Positions 33,901-46,436 of a DNA stretch of 64,000 bases are shown one piece after another. The DNA lies in the NCBI GenBank assembly GCA_022605405.1, contig JABYQQ010000001.1:4526001-4590000 (forward strand). The letters are read 5' to 3'. The stretch's first letter is position 1, and every line of letters starts with the position of its first letter. This stretch comes from Earliella scabrosa. Taxonomy: Eukaryota; Basidiomycota; Agaricomycetes; Polyporales; Polyporaceae. Under the pieces are notes generated by a model. That model had not been told where the DNA came from. It saw only the letters and a program-made list of their open reading frames with translations, and made no database searches. The position numbers and the translations under genes were made by a program.

Positions 33901-35323
33901 ATGCGCGTGGAAGTGCTGCTGTAGGGTCTGCCATGCCATTCGAAGGATAGTCCGCTGAGCTCCACTCCGGTTCGTTGTCGTCGTCACCGAGCTTCTGGAA
34001 TTGGTAGAAGTAGCTGAGGACGGGAAGGCCCATCAGTCAGACACATACACGCCCTATGGCAGGAATGACTCACTGGTTCCCAAATTCTGACGCTACGAAC
34101 AAAAAACCTGACTTCAGAATGCATAGACCGGACGCAACGGGAACAGTGTCAAAGTACTTGATTTTGAGCGCCTTCACATCTTGTTCCTCGTGTTCGATAG
34201 TGACTTTGTAAAGGTCGCCCTCTTCGCTTTGAAGGAGGAAGAAGAATGCGCCCTGAGAGGACATGAACACTTCTATCATCAACCACACAGCTACCACGAC
34301 GCACCTTCATCTTGTGCATGACGGCAGCGGTAATGATGAGCCCGCGCTCTGGATCCTCTAGAGGATGCCGCCTTCGCGGGATGGGAACACGGTGCTGTGG
34401 TGCGTCCATATGTCGGTAAATGATATGGTCTTCGCAGCATACAAGCACACCAGAGGGTCCGTCATAACGGTCCGAGGTCGCGAGTTGGCCACCGGGGACT
34501 TGCACGAGCAAGTTGGCGCGTGGGTCCGTGGGTTCGCTCCATTTTCGTACGACATGGTTGAGACCGAGGTCCAGTTCATAGTACGTCAACATCTTCGCGC
34601 GTCACACCTTTTCAGAAACGCGCGTTCATGAGAATTATGCGACGCACCTTCTCTGCATTGTTGAACGCCTCTCCCGTAGGGTCCTGGTCCGACTCCGAAT
34701 AATCGACCTCCAAGGCAGCAAACGTAGGGTTTTCGAAACCAACATCCAACCCAACGATGTGGTGAATGATCGCGTTGTTTTTGTGGGCCTCAAGCGGGGA
34801 TGAAATGGTGAGGTTGGCGGCGGCATCGCGGTTGAGGATGTAGACAAGCTTCGCCTTCTCCACAGCCCCGATCATCACGCTGCGACCCTTGGGATCCGTG
34901 GCGAGATACTGCCCTGGGACTATTCTTCTGGCGCCCGACTTGCCATACGTCTCCTGGTGCACCTTCACGAAGCTGCTTGTCCTGGGATCATAGTCAAGGA
35001 TGACGATGCGCCCAGAGTCGGACCCTACGATCACATAATCTAAGAAAGCGCAGAAAGTGAATACGACGGAGACGAACGAACACGTACAAGGGCGCACCCT
35101 TGGTACCACCGGTCAGTCGAAACGCGGCGAGAGAACGAATGGAGCCAAAGACGTCCGTCGCGACCACAGTCGACACCTTGCCGCTCTGCACATCCGGCCT
35201 TAGGAGTTCGAGACGAGTGCCGCGCGATACAACGATCTCCTGCGTCCGGGACCCAGAAAAGTTGCCCGCGACGGCGTGCGTAATTGCAGTCGGCGGTTGA
35301 AGCGTGAGGTTGTACAAGTGCAT
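30919..35323 (-). CDS. RSE1: Splicing factor SF3b subunit 3 (Rse1/SAP130)
   Basis: Core subunit of SF3b in the U2 snRNP, a three-beta-propeller (CPSF-A/DDB1-type) protein needed for branch-site recognition. It starts [24 protein letters not shown], the family N-terminus, with exon 1 at 35098-35323 and exon 2 from 35039 ([18 protein letters not shown]). Later exons read through [83 protein letters not shown] and [14 protein letters not shown], and end [15 protein letters not shown]. About 1,200 residues over roughly a dozen exons, the usual family length. Several inner intron borders were placed only approximately, but no break in the protein was noticed. Confidence 0.95.
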
Positions 35324-35589
35324 TTCGATAGCGACGCGTTGGGAACGTCGAATAGTACAGCCGCAACACCGACCACAAACAAGGAAGAAGAATGAAAGCG
35401 AGAGAACGCGGGTGAGGGCGGAGGCAAGTGCAGATGTTCGACGCGAGTTCAAAGTTCGTCAGTACTCAGTAGGCCCGCGGTGTCAGCGGTCCTGTCACAT
35501 GGGACCTCCGATACCGCAGTAGTATAAGCGCTTAACCCGCCTCAAGTCAACGATGGCACAACACCATGGATTACAACGCGTTACTACAC

Positions 35590-38064
35590 TCATGCACCTC
35601 TCTTGATCAACTCAGAAACCCCCTCTGTACCAGCTATACGCTCCAGCCTTAGCCAGTCGTACTTGGAATACAACACTCTGCAAGTCACGTCCGACGCGTC
35701 CACACCGTCGTCCAGAAATGGATACGACAAGAACTCCGTGTAGAATTGGGGATGGTCAGGAGGCCCATAGAACACGAGGTTCCGAATGCCACGAAGTTTG
35801 TACCTGTTCACGACGTCAGTTCAACAGAGATGAATATACAAACGGTGCGAGACTGACCTGCGGAAGAAGTGGAACCGTTCACTGACGAGCAGGAAGGCCT
35901 TCTTGCCAGAGAAAAAGGCTTGACGTGCGCGTGAGATGTCTTGGTTCGACGAATACTCGGAAAGAACTGTGAAGGTCACTCCAACGTTCTTGCGGAAGTG
36001 ATTATGTACCCGGATGAAATCGAAGGACGACGGTACGAAAATGACCGTATTGGCGCTCTGGACGGCCGATTTCAGGATAGCAGGAAGCATCTGTAAAACT
36101 ATCTTAGATTACAAGTAGAGCGATGGCCACAGGGATGCTCACCTGAGTTGTGAAGTACTGGAAGCGCTTGTCTGGCTCATCTTTGGGGTTGCTGCAGTCG
36201 AATTGGATGAAGTTCTAGGGCACCATCAGGAAATATTCGCGCAGATTAAGGAACGAGATGCGCACTTGGTCGATACCCTCCGGAACTTCAATGGGGGGCC
36301 ATCTCCTTTCGGTTCGTATCCGCCCAGCAACGTTCTTCAATGAGTGGTTGAATAGAGCTCGCGTTTCCGGGGTTTCGTACGCTGACAAAAGGATACTCTG
36401 ACGCAGATACGCGGAACTACCTGAATGTCAACATCGCTCATGCGACGACACAACCACCGGTCTGCACTCACTGTCCATCAAGATACCATGGCTTGATACG
36501 AGAAAAGTCGACGTCATGGGACTCCTTCGGCATTTGGTTCAGGTTGTTGAACACAAACTATTGTACAGCGTATCATGAGCGGTTTGAACATTGTCATATT
36601 CAACCAGTAACACGACTCACCTGGACATGTTCCCAATTTTGCATGGTGAGAGCATCCATCTGGTCGACGATGAGTACCTCAACAGATGATAGGAAGTCCG
36701 CATTCCTGACAATACAGTCAGTTATATGACCCAACGACAAGCAAACTCGAGCTGACTTGTCTTTCTCGATGGACATCCTGAGACCCAATGGACTCGCGAT
36801 GATCAAGTCGCATTGATAAAAGTCCGCAAATAACTTCACGCTCTTCTTCGTGATCTTCACGCCCAGCCGGAAGCTGTCGTCCACATTGCCCCTGAACATC
36901 TCGACGTGATCCCGTGGATATGTTCCAGGCTCGGCGTTCGCGAGCTTGTCTACCGCACCGGGAGGGAGACCGTATTCAGACTGGAACCGCGAGTGATTCT
37001 CGATCTGGTAGTGAGACGGAGGGGTGTGGGCTGTAAGAGCGGAGATCCAACGAAGGGCGAAAGAGCGGAAGGGAAGGAGAATGAGGACAGAGGGACGCGT
37101 GAAGCCTTGGTCCTGCACGTCTTCCGGAGGAGGATTTCCCGCTTTCGTAGCGTGTGAGATGCGTTCGTTATTCTTGAGAATGCGACGTCGCTTTCTATAT
37201 CGCCAATGAGATGGAGTGGGCGCGGGATTAATGTAGCATCTCACGCACTTGGTAATATGATTCAATGCATGAAGGGTGAGTGCTTCGCGGAAGCTGGACT
37301 GTGTTTCCAACGATGTTCTCGTAACGTACAGGTCATGGTATGAGGAAAGCGTGTTGAGCAGATCACTCTGTAGTTCAACGATCTCTGCACAATGTGTATT
37401 CGGTACACATGAGACTGACAAGGTCATTAAGGATCAACGCACCTCGAGGTAGCTTCGCCTGCCTTGCTTCCAAAGGCTCCCTCATTTTGTCTGCGATCTT
37501 TGCCACCATTCCGTTGAGTCAGCCGCACTGGGCAGTACCACGCGCAGACATACTTTGTGTTTGGCATTGGCTGCACTGGAACTCTCCGCGACTCCCGCTG
37601 GCGAAGACTCGACAACGCTTCCCAGTTTCCCGCATTTCGTTCGGTTTGTTGTCCACTCCCTCCGGTCAGCCGCGTCTCGCGCCGTTGCTGTTAGCACGGA
37701 AGGCGTTAACCCGAAGTGAAGTTCATATGGGTCAGCAGCATTCTCTATAAGGTATGCCGATGTGAATGAGCTTTGTACAGGCAAACAGTCCAACTGTTCG
37801 CGCACCTGTGTCATCTTCCTCAACATCAGCTCTCTCCTCCACATCCTCCTGCATTCTGACCACATCATTCTCCAATGAATCCACTGGTTCAGGTGTTTTG
37901 TCGCTATCCTCGGGAGGGGCAATTTGCACAGTGCGTTTTTTGTTCAACTTTTCCACCGGTTTGCTCTCCTCATAGGTGCGCTTCCGCTTTCCAGCCTTCG
38001 TTGCAGATACGTTGAGCAGAGTCAGAAGCCGTGTTGTCGTAGAACTCGAGTCGTCGATAGCCAT
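35590..38064 (-). CDS. UTP25: U3 snoRNA-associated SSU processome protein Utp25
   Basis: Nucleolar factor for 18S rRNA maturation (DEF/Utp25 family), related to DEAD-box helicases but lacking a working helicase site. It starts MAIDDSSSTTTRLLTLLNVSATKAGKRKRTYEE with a basic, then acidic N-terminus (37732-38064), followed by DPYELHFG, LSSYHDLYVTRTS, RPSVLILLPFRSFALRWI and GNVDDSFRLGVKITKKSVKLFADFYQCDLIIASPLGL. VLIVDQMDALTMQNWEHV sits where a DEAD box would be. The C-terminal exon (35590-35811) ends GIRNLVFYGPPDHPQFYTEFL...ELIKRGA. At least seven exons; inner borders were not all fixed. Confidence 0.92.
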
Positions 38065-38397
38065 GGTCAGATGTAACGGCCAAAAGCCTGTACTTGCGAT
38101 CGAGCTAAAAACAGAGAGTTTGTCGGCCCGGTGAGCGCCCTTCCACTGCCATCACGTGAGGATATGTCGCGCGTTGACGAGACGCGTCGCGTCTCGCGTC
38201 TTCCTTCCGTGCCACCATCATCCCCTTCTCCTGCTCTCAAGCCTGTTTCAACCCCCGCTCTTACTCAATTGCTCCGGACCTGAAATTCTTCCAACATTGC
38301 GCGCTGTATCCTGCTTTGTGCTCGACGGCGACCAATCACTCCAGGCGTCAACAGAGTCCACTCGAGCCTTTTGGGACGCTTGGACTTTAGGAGATTT
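38065..38397. promoter_or_regulatory. Shared divergent promoter region of UTP25 and TOP3
   Basis: These 333 bp lie between two oppositely transcribed housekeeping genes. The half near TOP3 is pyrimidine-rich. No TATA element is evident. Confidence 0.5.
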
Positions 38398-41300
38398 ATG
38401 AGGGTACTTTGTGTCGCCGAGAAACCTTCGATTGCGAAATCTATCACCCAGATTCTGTCCGGAGGTCAATTCACAACGGTATGTGACAGTTTCGACATCA
38501 GTTTTGCCAGTCTGTTCAGCGTTGCTCAGAGGAATAGTCGCAACAAGTACATCAAGAACTATGACTTCGGCTATCCTCAAAGCAACGCCTTCTTTACAGT
38601 CACGTCGGTTACGGGTCATATCATGGACTATGACTTCAACTACATGTACTCGAAGTGGACCTCTTGCGACCCGTTTGTTCTGTTTGACGCACCCATCGAA
38701 TGCAAGGTCAAGGAAGAGTCCAAGACAATCGCAGATAACCTCAAGTCGGAGGCTGGCCGCGCGCAGATGCTTATGATATGGACGGACTGTGATCGGGAAG
38801 GAGAGAATATTGGGGCCGAGATTGCGAAGATCTGTCGTAAGGCGAATCCCAACATCAATGTGAGGAGGGCTAGATTCAGTGCCATCATTGCACAGTACGT
38901 TCCCTTTCGTATAACCCCCCAGTCTCATTGCAGACAAAGTCCCTGCTCGATGTCCTCGCAGACAGATCCACCAAGCCGCCCAACACCCTGTACAGCTTGA
39001 CATGGCTCAGGCTAATGCTGTCGAGACCCGCATCCTCCTTGACCTTAGGATAGGCTCCGCATTCACGCGTCTCCAAACGCTGAACCTGCAGAAGCGGTAC
39101 GAAGCGTTGAAGAAAGAGGTCGTTTCGTACGGTATGCATGTCGTATAGCACAGCTCCGTCCAGGAGGTAACACGCTGACCATGACCATGACAGGACCGTG
39201 CCAGTTCCCGACCCTTGGGTTTGTCGTAGCACGGTACAACAAAGTGAAGAACTTCAAGCCAGAGCCGTTCTGGTTCATCTATCTATCACTCACTAGACCC
39301 TCATCCGACGACGACGAGCCAGTAGACACGGTCTTCACATGGAGAAGGGGGCATCTGTTCGACCTCCAAGCGGCTTGGGGTTTGTACGAAGCAGCGCTCG
39401 AGCATGCCACGGCACGCGTGACGAAAGTGACCTCGAAAGAGACCAAGAAATGGCGAGCACCACCCTTGCATATCTCCACACACGTTCTGACTTGTATGCA
39501 GGAAGCCGTATCCTCTCACCACTGTCGACTTGCAGAAGGCAGGCTCCAGGCTACTCAAACTATCGCCGAAGAAAGTGCTTGACGTGAGTTCGTGAGACTC
39601 CCTTGACTTGCGCGAGCTAAGTTGTATATTAGATTGCAGAGCACTTGTATCAGCAAGGCATTCTGTCGTACCCTCGAACAGAGACGGACGTCTTCGACCC
39701 ACAGTTCGACTTCATGACACTGATTTCCAAGCAGACCACGGATCCTGCTTGGGGGGCATTCGCAAACGGGTGTGGTCTCAGTCGTTTTGTTTCTTCCAAG
39801 GTGAATCTGACGTCCGCACGATGATGTTTCTTCAGCCTACAACATGGTGGTGGCTTCACTCCTCCACGGCGTGGGAAGCATGACGACCATGCTCATCCTC
39901 CTATCCATCCCACAGCTTACGCTGGGAATCTCGTCGGCGACGAGAAGAGGGTGTACGAGTACATCACTCGCCGCTTCCTTGCATGCTGCTCAAAGGACGC
40001 ATTGGGATGGCAGACGACTGTTGATGTCAAATACGGCGAGGAGGAGTTCTATGCCACGGGTAGGTCATCAACAGTTGTCATTGGACGTAGTATTGATCAA
40101 GCACATACAGGATTGACTATCCGGGAGCGAAACTACCTCGAGGTCTTCCCGTACGACAAGTGGTCGGACAAGGAACTCCCACCATTCCAGGAAGGAGAAA
40201 TGTTCGTTCCCACTGAGTGCAGACTGGACGAAGGCCAGACGTCAAAACCCACACTGTTGACCGAAGCCGACCTGGTTAATCTTATGGACGAGCATGGCAT
40301 TGGTACTCAGATTCACTCTTCACGTTCGCGGGCCCTAAGCTGAGTGCGCGGAACGCAGGTACTGATGCTACCATAGCCCAACATATACAAACGATCATCG
40401 ATCGTGGATATGTGATCGAACGCATGCAGGGCTCGACAAAGTATCTGATCCCTTCAACGCTCGGGATCGGGCTTGTCGAGGGTTACGACGCCATTGGTTT
40501 TGAGCAAAGTCTCAGTAAGCCGGAGCTCAGACGAGAGGTCTGCTAAACCACTTGTTCGTCCTTTTCCTTGCCCTTCCTGACGAGAATCACAGACGGAACG
40601 CCGCATGGTGGACATCTGCCAGGGCCACAAAGGCAAGAACGAGGTCCTTGCCGAAAGCATCGAGCGGTACAAGGAGATGTTCATGAGGACGAAGATCGAG
40701 TTCCAGAAGCTTATGGAGGTAAGGCAGCATGGCTGACATTCCAACGGTTGTGATAACGCTGCGCTAGGCTGTAGGCCGTCGCATCAATGGACAAGGTCCT
40801 GTCCCAGAAATCGACCTCGGCGAAGCGCATGAAAGTGATGATGATGACAACGGCGGCGGTGGCGGAGGAGGCGGGCGTGGACGGGGTGGACGGGGTGGTG
40901 GCAGGGGCAGTCGCGGCGGTACAACGAGAGCGAGAGGCGCAGCTAGAGGAGCCGCGACCGCTCGCGGAGCCACCACGACGAGGGGAACTCGGGGACGAGG
41001 CCGCGGCTCTGCGTCTACTTCATCCCATCAGCCTCCTCCGCCTCCGCCGCCTCCTCCAGCAGCACCAGTTCCCGCGGCTCTTGCGGGGGATGACAGCGAC
41101 GACTGTGAGTGACCTACGGTCTACATCCTACCCAGAGCCTGATATTGACCCCATGCCCATTAGATTGGAGTGACTCTCCATCCGCTCCTGCCCCAGCCCC
41201 GGCCCCCGCACCACGACCAACCGCGCCCAGAAGCGCGCCAACCTCGCGCGCGACCTCTGCAGCTCCGCACTGCGATTGCGGCATCCCAGCCGCCGAGCGC

Positions 41301-42328
41301 ACTGTGACCAAGGAGTCTGCGAACAAGGGGCGCAAGTTCTTCTCATGCGGCAACAACCAGACATGTCAGTTCTTCCAGTGGTTCGATGGGCCATCCGGGT
41401 CCTCGAACTCGAGGTCTGCCTCAAACTCGAACACATTCGCCTCAGCGTCGCGCGCCCCGTCCTCCTCCTCGTCGGTTCCTACCAAACGACCCTTCAGCTC
41501 GATCGGATCGGGCGCGAACGTCGGAGACGAACGGCGCTGTCAGTGCGACTTGACAGCCGTGCTGAAGGAGACAACTACGGGCGCGAACAAGGGCAAGAAG
41601 TATTGGTCGTGTCCGAACCAGTCAAGACAGGAGCAATGCAGGTATTTCGAGTGGGCGCTAGATGGCGAGGATGGGGACGTCGGAGGCCCGCGCAGGAGCT
41701 ATTCCACCTCCAGCAACGCCGCCGCAAGCTATGGGGGTGGCGGTGGTGGAAGCGGCGGAGGCGGAGGGAGTGGCGAATGTTTCAAGTGTGGGCAGGAGGG
41801 GCATTGGGCGAGTGGTACGTCCCTCAGTAATTCTCCGTCTCACAATCTGACCTTCGGGATATTGTTCAGCATGTCCCAACCCCGGTGCGGGCGCAAAGCG
41901 GACAAAGAGCTATGGCGACTCGGGAGGGGCATCGTCGTCGGGATGCTTCAAGTGCGGCGAGGACGGACACTTCAGCAGTGGTGCGTCGTAGTCCCTGGTC
42001 TCGACTCTGTCTGAGGCTTATGGAATGGAGTAGCGTGTCCAAACGGTCGTCGGGAACAAGGCGGTTCCACTGGGAATGGGAATGCATGTTTCAAGTGCGG
42101 TAAATCGGGACATTACAGCAATGGTGCGCGCTCTCCTCGCCCTTCGTAGCGCGGCCTAACTCGTTCGCAGCCTGTCCAGGCGGCGGTGGTAAGGCCAGTA
42201 CGTCCAGAAAGTCCTCGACATCGAGAGGCAGTAAGCGCGGGAGGGGAAGAGGAGGCAAGTCTGGCACTCGAGGGCGAAAGAAGTCAACGTCAAGCTTTGC
42301 ATCGGCAGACGATTACATGGACTTCTAA
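38398..42328 (+). CDS. TOP3: DNA topoisomerase III with GRF and CCHC zinc-finger tail
   Basis: Type IA topoisomerase that acts with the RecQ helicase to resolve recombination intermediates. It starts MRVLCVAEKPSIAKSITQILSGG (TOPRIM). Early exons are 38398-38478, 38530-38894, 38962-39131, 39194-39456 and 39506-39583. IWTDCDREGENIG gives the TOPRIM acidic residues, and ILSYPRTETD holds the catalytic Tyr332. Later core motifs are HPPIHPTAYAGNL and HGIGTDATIAQHIQ. The C-terminal part has a Gly/Arg-rich stretch, two GRF zinc fingers (CDCG...CGNNQTCQFFQW and CQCD...CPNQSRQEQCRYFEW) and three CCHC knuckles (CFKCGQEGHWAS, CFKCGEDGHFSS, CFKCGKSGHYSN), each split from the next by an intron. It ends DDYMDF. 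The intron 39457-39505 appears to be GC-AG. Confidence 0.95.
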
Positions 42329-42522
42329 CGGACTTTGGACAGACGTGTTTGTGAACCATGAGCGCTGCTTGATAACGGCCTTGTTGGACGACGGTCAGGT
42401 TTCCTCGGTGCACGTAGCTAGAAGACGGCCGGGTGTTGTGACTGGCAAGGGTGGACAAGTGGTGTACTCGACTTGACTCCTTCGTACGCATATACAGTAA
42501 GGAATGTATACGCTCAAACAGC

Positions 42523-44049
42523 TCAGAGAACCCTGGTCAAGCGCGCAAGAAGATGCTTCTGCCCCAACTTGCCCCACCACTCCGTCCGCGTCGGGTTCCG
42601 TGCAACGTCCCACCACCCGCCGTCCGAGCCAGTATACGCCTTCTTGAAGAGCGCGGCTATGATCGCGTACCTGCGGACGGAGTTCTCGTCCTGCAGCAGC
42701 GAGTAGCCCTTCACGAGACGCACAAGCACGGATTCCCAAAGGTTGGGGTGGAACCAGCCTTCCTCTTCCATTAGATTGTACGTCAGCTGCGCCCGAAAGA
42801 AGCCATTCATAGCAGCGACTTGTCGCAGAATCAGACTCGGGTTGCCGGGGTTCAGGGCGACGACACCGTCGGCGACAGGTGCGCCGGACGCGACCCACTT
42901 CTCGAAGGCCGCCTCGTCCGCAGCGGTCTCTAAGGCTCGCCCGTTGAGAACCACGCGGCGTAGATCGCTCTGGACGATCTTGGGCTGGTCTCCTGCACCT
43001 ACACCGCATGCCTTGCACATGCACGTGAAGTTGTACATTCGGCTGAGCTCTTCCTGTCGGTGTGAACGCGGAGCCTGCAGCTCGATGTAGGAGATGGTGA
43101 CTTGCTCGCCTGCAGCGATGGGCCAGGTCGCGCGGACGATGAAGGACAGTGTCTCGAGGTCCCAGTCGACGTATGCGTTTGGAATGCAGCTGTACGAACG
43201 AGAGCGGACGCACGTTCGAGTGCTTCAATGAGAAGAGTGCTTGAAGGATGAGCGTCATCTACTGAGTACTACTCACCTGTGGTTGATGCGCGAGATGTCT
43301 CGGGGCAGTGCAGAATACAGCGCGCGATAGCCAGGTAATCCTTCATGGATCCCGAGCGAATTCGTGTCGAAGATACCCTTCAGATGAGATGGTTCGGGAC
43401 CCTTCACGTTTGTAAGTGCATACACGGCGTCTCGGTTCTCGGGAGGCAAGACCTGGACGACTTTCTCGAGGTGTTCGACGGCATGCGCGATGGTTTGGCC
43501 CGGGATAAAGACGGGATAGAGAAGTAGAGGTCGCTCGCGGAGGATGGTTTCGCCCCGCGCGATGTTCGTTGTGGCAATCATGCCTAGCCCCGACCCCTTC
43601 ACAGGGACGATTTTGTGGACCGGAGGAGATGGCGTAGAAAACGGGAGAGGGAAATGAGGCCATTTCGCGAAGATCTCGCCCGCCACACCATCATACAGCA
43701 TCATGCCGGTGACGAGGTGGGTCGGCGTCTCTAGACCGGGAGGAAGCGACCTGTATTCCAAGGAGCGGCCTCTGCAATCCTGGACAGGAAGATCTGGCTC
43801 TGCAGCTTTCACTTCAGGGATCGGAATCGTTTTTGACCCAGGAGCCGCGCAGGAGGGAGTTGCTGAGTTCGTTGCCTTCCCTGATGTTGCTACGCCACCG
43901 GTGGACGTGGACGACGCTCCGTCGCTGCTGCGCTGCGCTGACATCCCCTTGCGAAGAAGATGAAGGACAGGGAGAAAGGACGAGATGCGGGCAGGGGGCT
44001 TGCCGCAGGTGCAGGACTCATATATGGGCGATGATTTAGAGTTCAGCAT
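42523..44049 (-). CDS. SET-domain protein
   Basis: SET-domain (SMYD-like) protein, probably a protein lysine methyltransferase. Two exons, 43277-44049 and 42523-43189, joined by a 87-nt intron that splits the NHSCIPNA motif; 479 residues. Motifs in order: VPVKGSGLGMIATTNIARGETILRERPLLL (SET start), INHSCIPNAYVDWDLET (the conserved NHSC/PN core), ITAGEQ-type IAAGEQVTISYIEL (SET end) and a post-SET Cys cluster FTCMCKACG. The N-terminus (residues 1-100) is Ser/Thr/Pro-rich and the last 200 residues are helical. An unspliced alternative on the minus strand through 42395 is a chance frame. Substrate is unknown. Confidence 0.9.
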
Positions 44050-45069
44050 GACATGCGTTGCACTTACTTATCTGATTTTCTGTTTCTCTGCCCAAAGAGA
44101 CACGGAGGCGAGTTAAATGACTGCCGGTGTGAGGCCTGAGGAACAAAGCAACGACACGTATACGTACCCTTATCATGTTCTACCCCCGCCAGGATCTAGT
44201 TCAGTAACTCAAACTTACCCCTGTTACATAAAATCCCTGCCAGACGCACGTAGCGAGTCAGGAGCGGGATTTGCGTGCAAAACTGAACCAACCGACCGTA
44301 GCCCAGTGATGATTACATAGCTCGCCGTGACTCGTTTACAGCAGCCTAAGCCTCAAAGCAGTAGTACCCACGTCCTGATATCTGTTTCGAGTCAGTGACA
44401 TCGTGGATTTTCCCAGAAGTACAAGCGGACATAGTGTCCCATGCCAGTGGGAAGAGCGTGCGTAATGGTAGGAATAGCTGGACACGAATGTGAGCCAGGT
44501 CTCCTCTCGAGTAATGTTGAGTCCATCTGGGGTGGGAAAGCTGACTACTTGTGTTTCAGGTCGCTCATAATGGGAGTCCGTTTCCACGGGACCCCTAACA
44601 GCGTGGAGTTGGCTGCGTCATCGTCATGAGGTACACCAGATGCATGAGCAGCGAGGTTTGCGTACGAATTCCGTTCTCTGCAATTGAAGCTATGTGAACG
44701 TACACTGAGGCGATCTGTGTCAGTGAAAGTACTCACAAACATAGGAGACCCTGCGCTGTACTTGAGTATCAGGAAGTTTCGACCTCCGACCTCCCAGCCG
44801 GTAGCACACGAAAATACCGTGACAGTCGTGCCAAGTCGTGCTGGTCCTTATACCCGGTGCGCCGCAGTACTAGTACTAATGAGTACTCAGTCCATATCCG
44901 TCGACCTCATCCGACTCAGTTCGCTCGACTGCCAACCCGCACACCGCGATATCAATCCGTGTCCAGGACTGCCCGGAGGGCCCTTGACTTATAGCAGCTG
45001 AGTAGCAGAGTAAGTAGCAGAGGATGTGGGCGCTTATGTACATTCGTTGCCACCAAGTGTGGCAACAAC
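44050..45069. other. Intergenic region between the SET gene and the first BTB gene
   Basis: About 1.0 kb with no recognised gene. It should contain the SET gene promoter and the 3' end of the BTB gene. Only short chance frames are present. Confidence 0.5.
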
Positions 45070-46166
45070 CTAGAGGTGCAATACGTCATCCTCACTGTCG
45101 CCATCTTCATCCGAGCACGCCTCGACGTGAAAAGGAAGTCTTATCCGAATCTAAAAGCGAGATAACGCATTCCAGTCACCGTCGCGAGATTGTGCAGATC
45201 CGGAGAACAAGCACATACCGTCTCCAAATCCGCGTCGATTCGTTTCTTCAACGCCCGGCTGAAGTCCGCCATGTGCTCCCGGGCTTTTGGCCCACAGGCA
45301 GAGCAAGACCTGACCGCCTCCGTGACCGCTTGCTCAACGGAGGCCTGATCTATGATGACCTTGCCATTCGGGCGACGGGTGAGCGATCGCCGCACGCGTG
45401 CGATGTAGCGGCACCACAGCCTGGGGTACAAGGTCTGGCCGCCGGACTTGCGAGCAGCCCAGATTCCCTGCGTCTTGTCCGCCGCGCACGTCCCGTCTTC
45501 GCATCCCAACCATGCCCAAGTGGAGTAGAGGTGAGGGTTCCCCTTGTTAGAGTAGACCATCCGATGCGAATGGTCTCCGGAGAGCAACCACTCGCGATCG
45601 TCGACGACGGCCATCGCGGCGTCCAGGCACTTTCGTCGGTATACAGCGAAGACGTACATGACCTCGCACGGCAGTGTGCGGAACTGTGCGGGCATAGGAT
45701 AGGGGTCGAGGTAGTGGGGGTCGTCGAGCAGCAGCCGTGCGGCCTGCCGCACAAACTTGGGAAGCTCGCAGGCGCAAGCCAAGAGGTAGACTTGAAGCGG
45801 CGGCGCGGTGTGTAGGAATGGCTCGAGGCAACGGAGGAGATCGTCCAGCACGGTTGGCATGCCGTACTTCTTTGCCGCCGTGAGGACGGGTCCGAGCTTG
45901 TCCAGGCTCTTGAACTCGGGGCGTTTGACGGGGTATGAGAAGCGCAGGAGACCTTCCAAGGTGTCTGCGTCCTCGGACAGGGGGACTACTTGGGGTTCAC
46001 CCGGAGGATGGGTGTCAGGAAGGGTGAGCATGTCGCGGAAGACTGATGACGCCTTCGCGACAATGACTTTGTACAGTCGAAAGTCCACGCCATCGGCAGA
46101 GCGAAAGACGATGTCTGCATCCTCGTCATCGAAGGGTGACCGTGGGCTTGCCTTGCAATCAGTCAT
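45070..46166 (-). CDS. BTB/POZ-domain protein (paralogue 1)
   Basis: Two exons, 45219-46166 and 45070-45150 (GTATGTGC/TTTTAG intron, phase 0); 342 residues. The BTB domain lies at about 12-110: SPFDDEDADIVFRSADGVDFRLYKVIVAKASSVFRDMLTLP...VVPLSEDADTLEGLLRFSYPV. Then comes a helical region, a Trp/Cys segment (WAWLGCEDGTC) and the motif RSCSACGPKA near the C-terminus. The last exon gives IRIRLPF and an acidic tail (DEDGDSEDD). Basidiomycete BTB proteins of this type form large families; some BTB proteins are Cullin-3 adaptors, but no partner domain is visible here. Paralogous to the genes at 46437 and 53487. Confidence 0.88.
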
Positions 46167-46436
46167 GGCCTTGAAGGAAAGGAGTCGTCACGGACGGTGT
46201 CAGAGCACCAATGCTATCGTCGCGCCTTATGAATAGTGTGACCCTGTTCACGAGGGTGGTGCTGCGGTATTCCGAAGTGCTGCATCATGTTCTCGGACGG
46301 TTCTTGCTTCGCCGCTGCACATACCGCTGCAGGAGTGACGTACGTGGAAGACATAAAAGTATTCTCACGAAAGATCACAACCGTTTTGTGTGTCAGGGAA
46401 CGACTACGACAACGTTCTGCGCCGAACCGACATTCA

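Noticed and set aside
42395..43258. Minus-strand frame of 287 codons overlapping the SET-domain gene
   Set aside because: It starts inside the SET gene's intron and reads its second exon in another frame; Arg/Cys-rich with no family resemblance.
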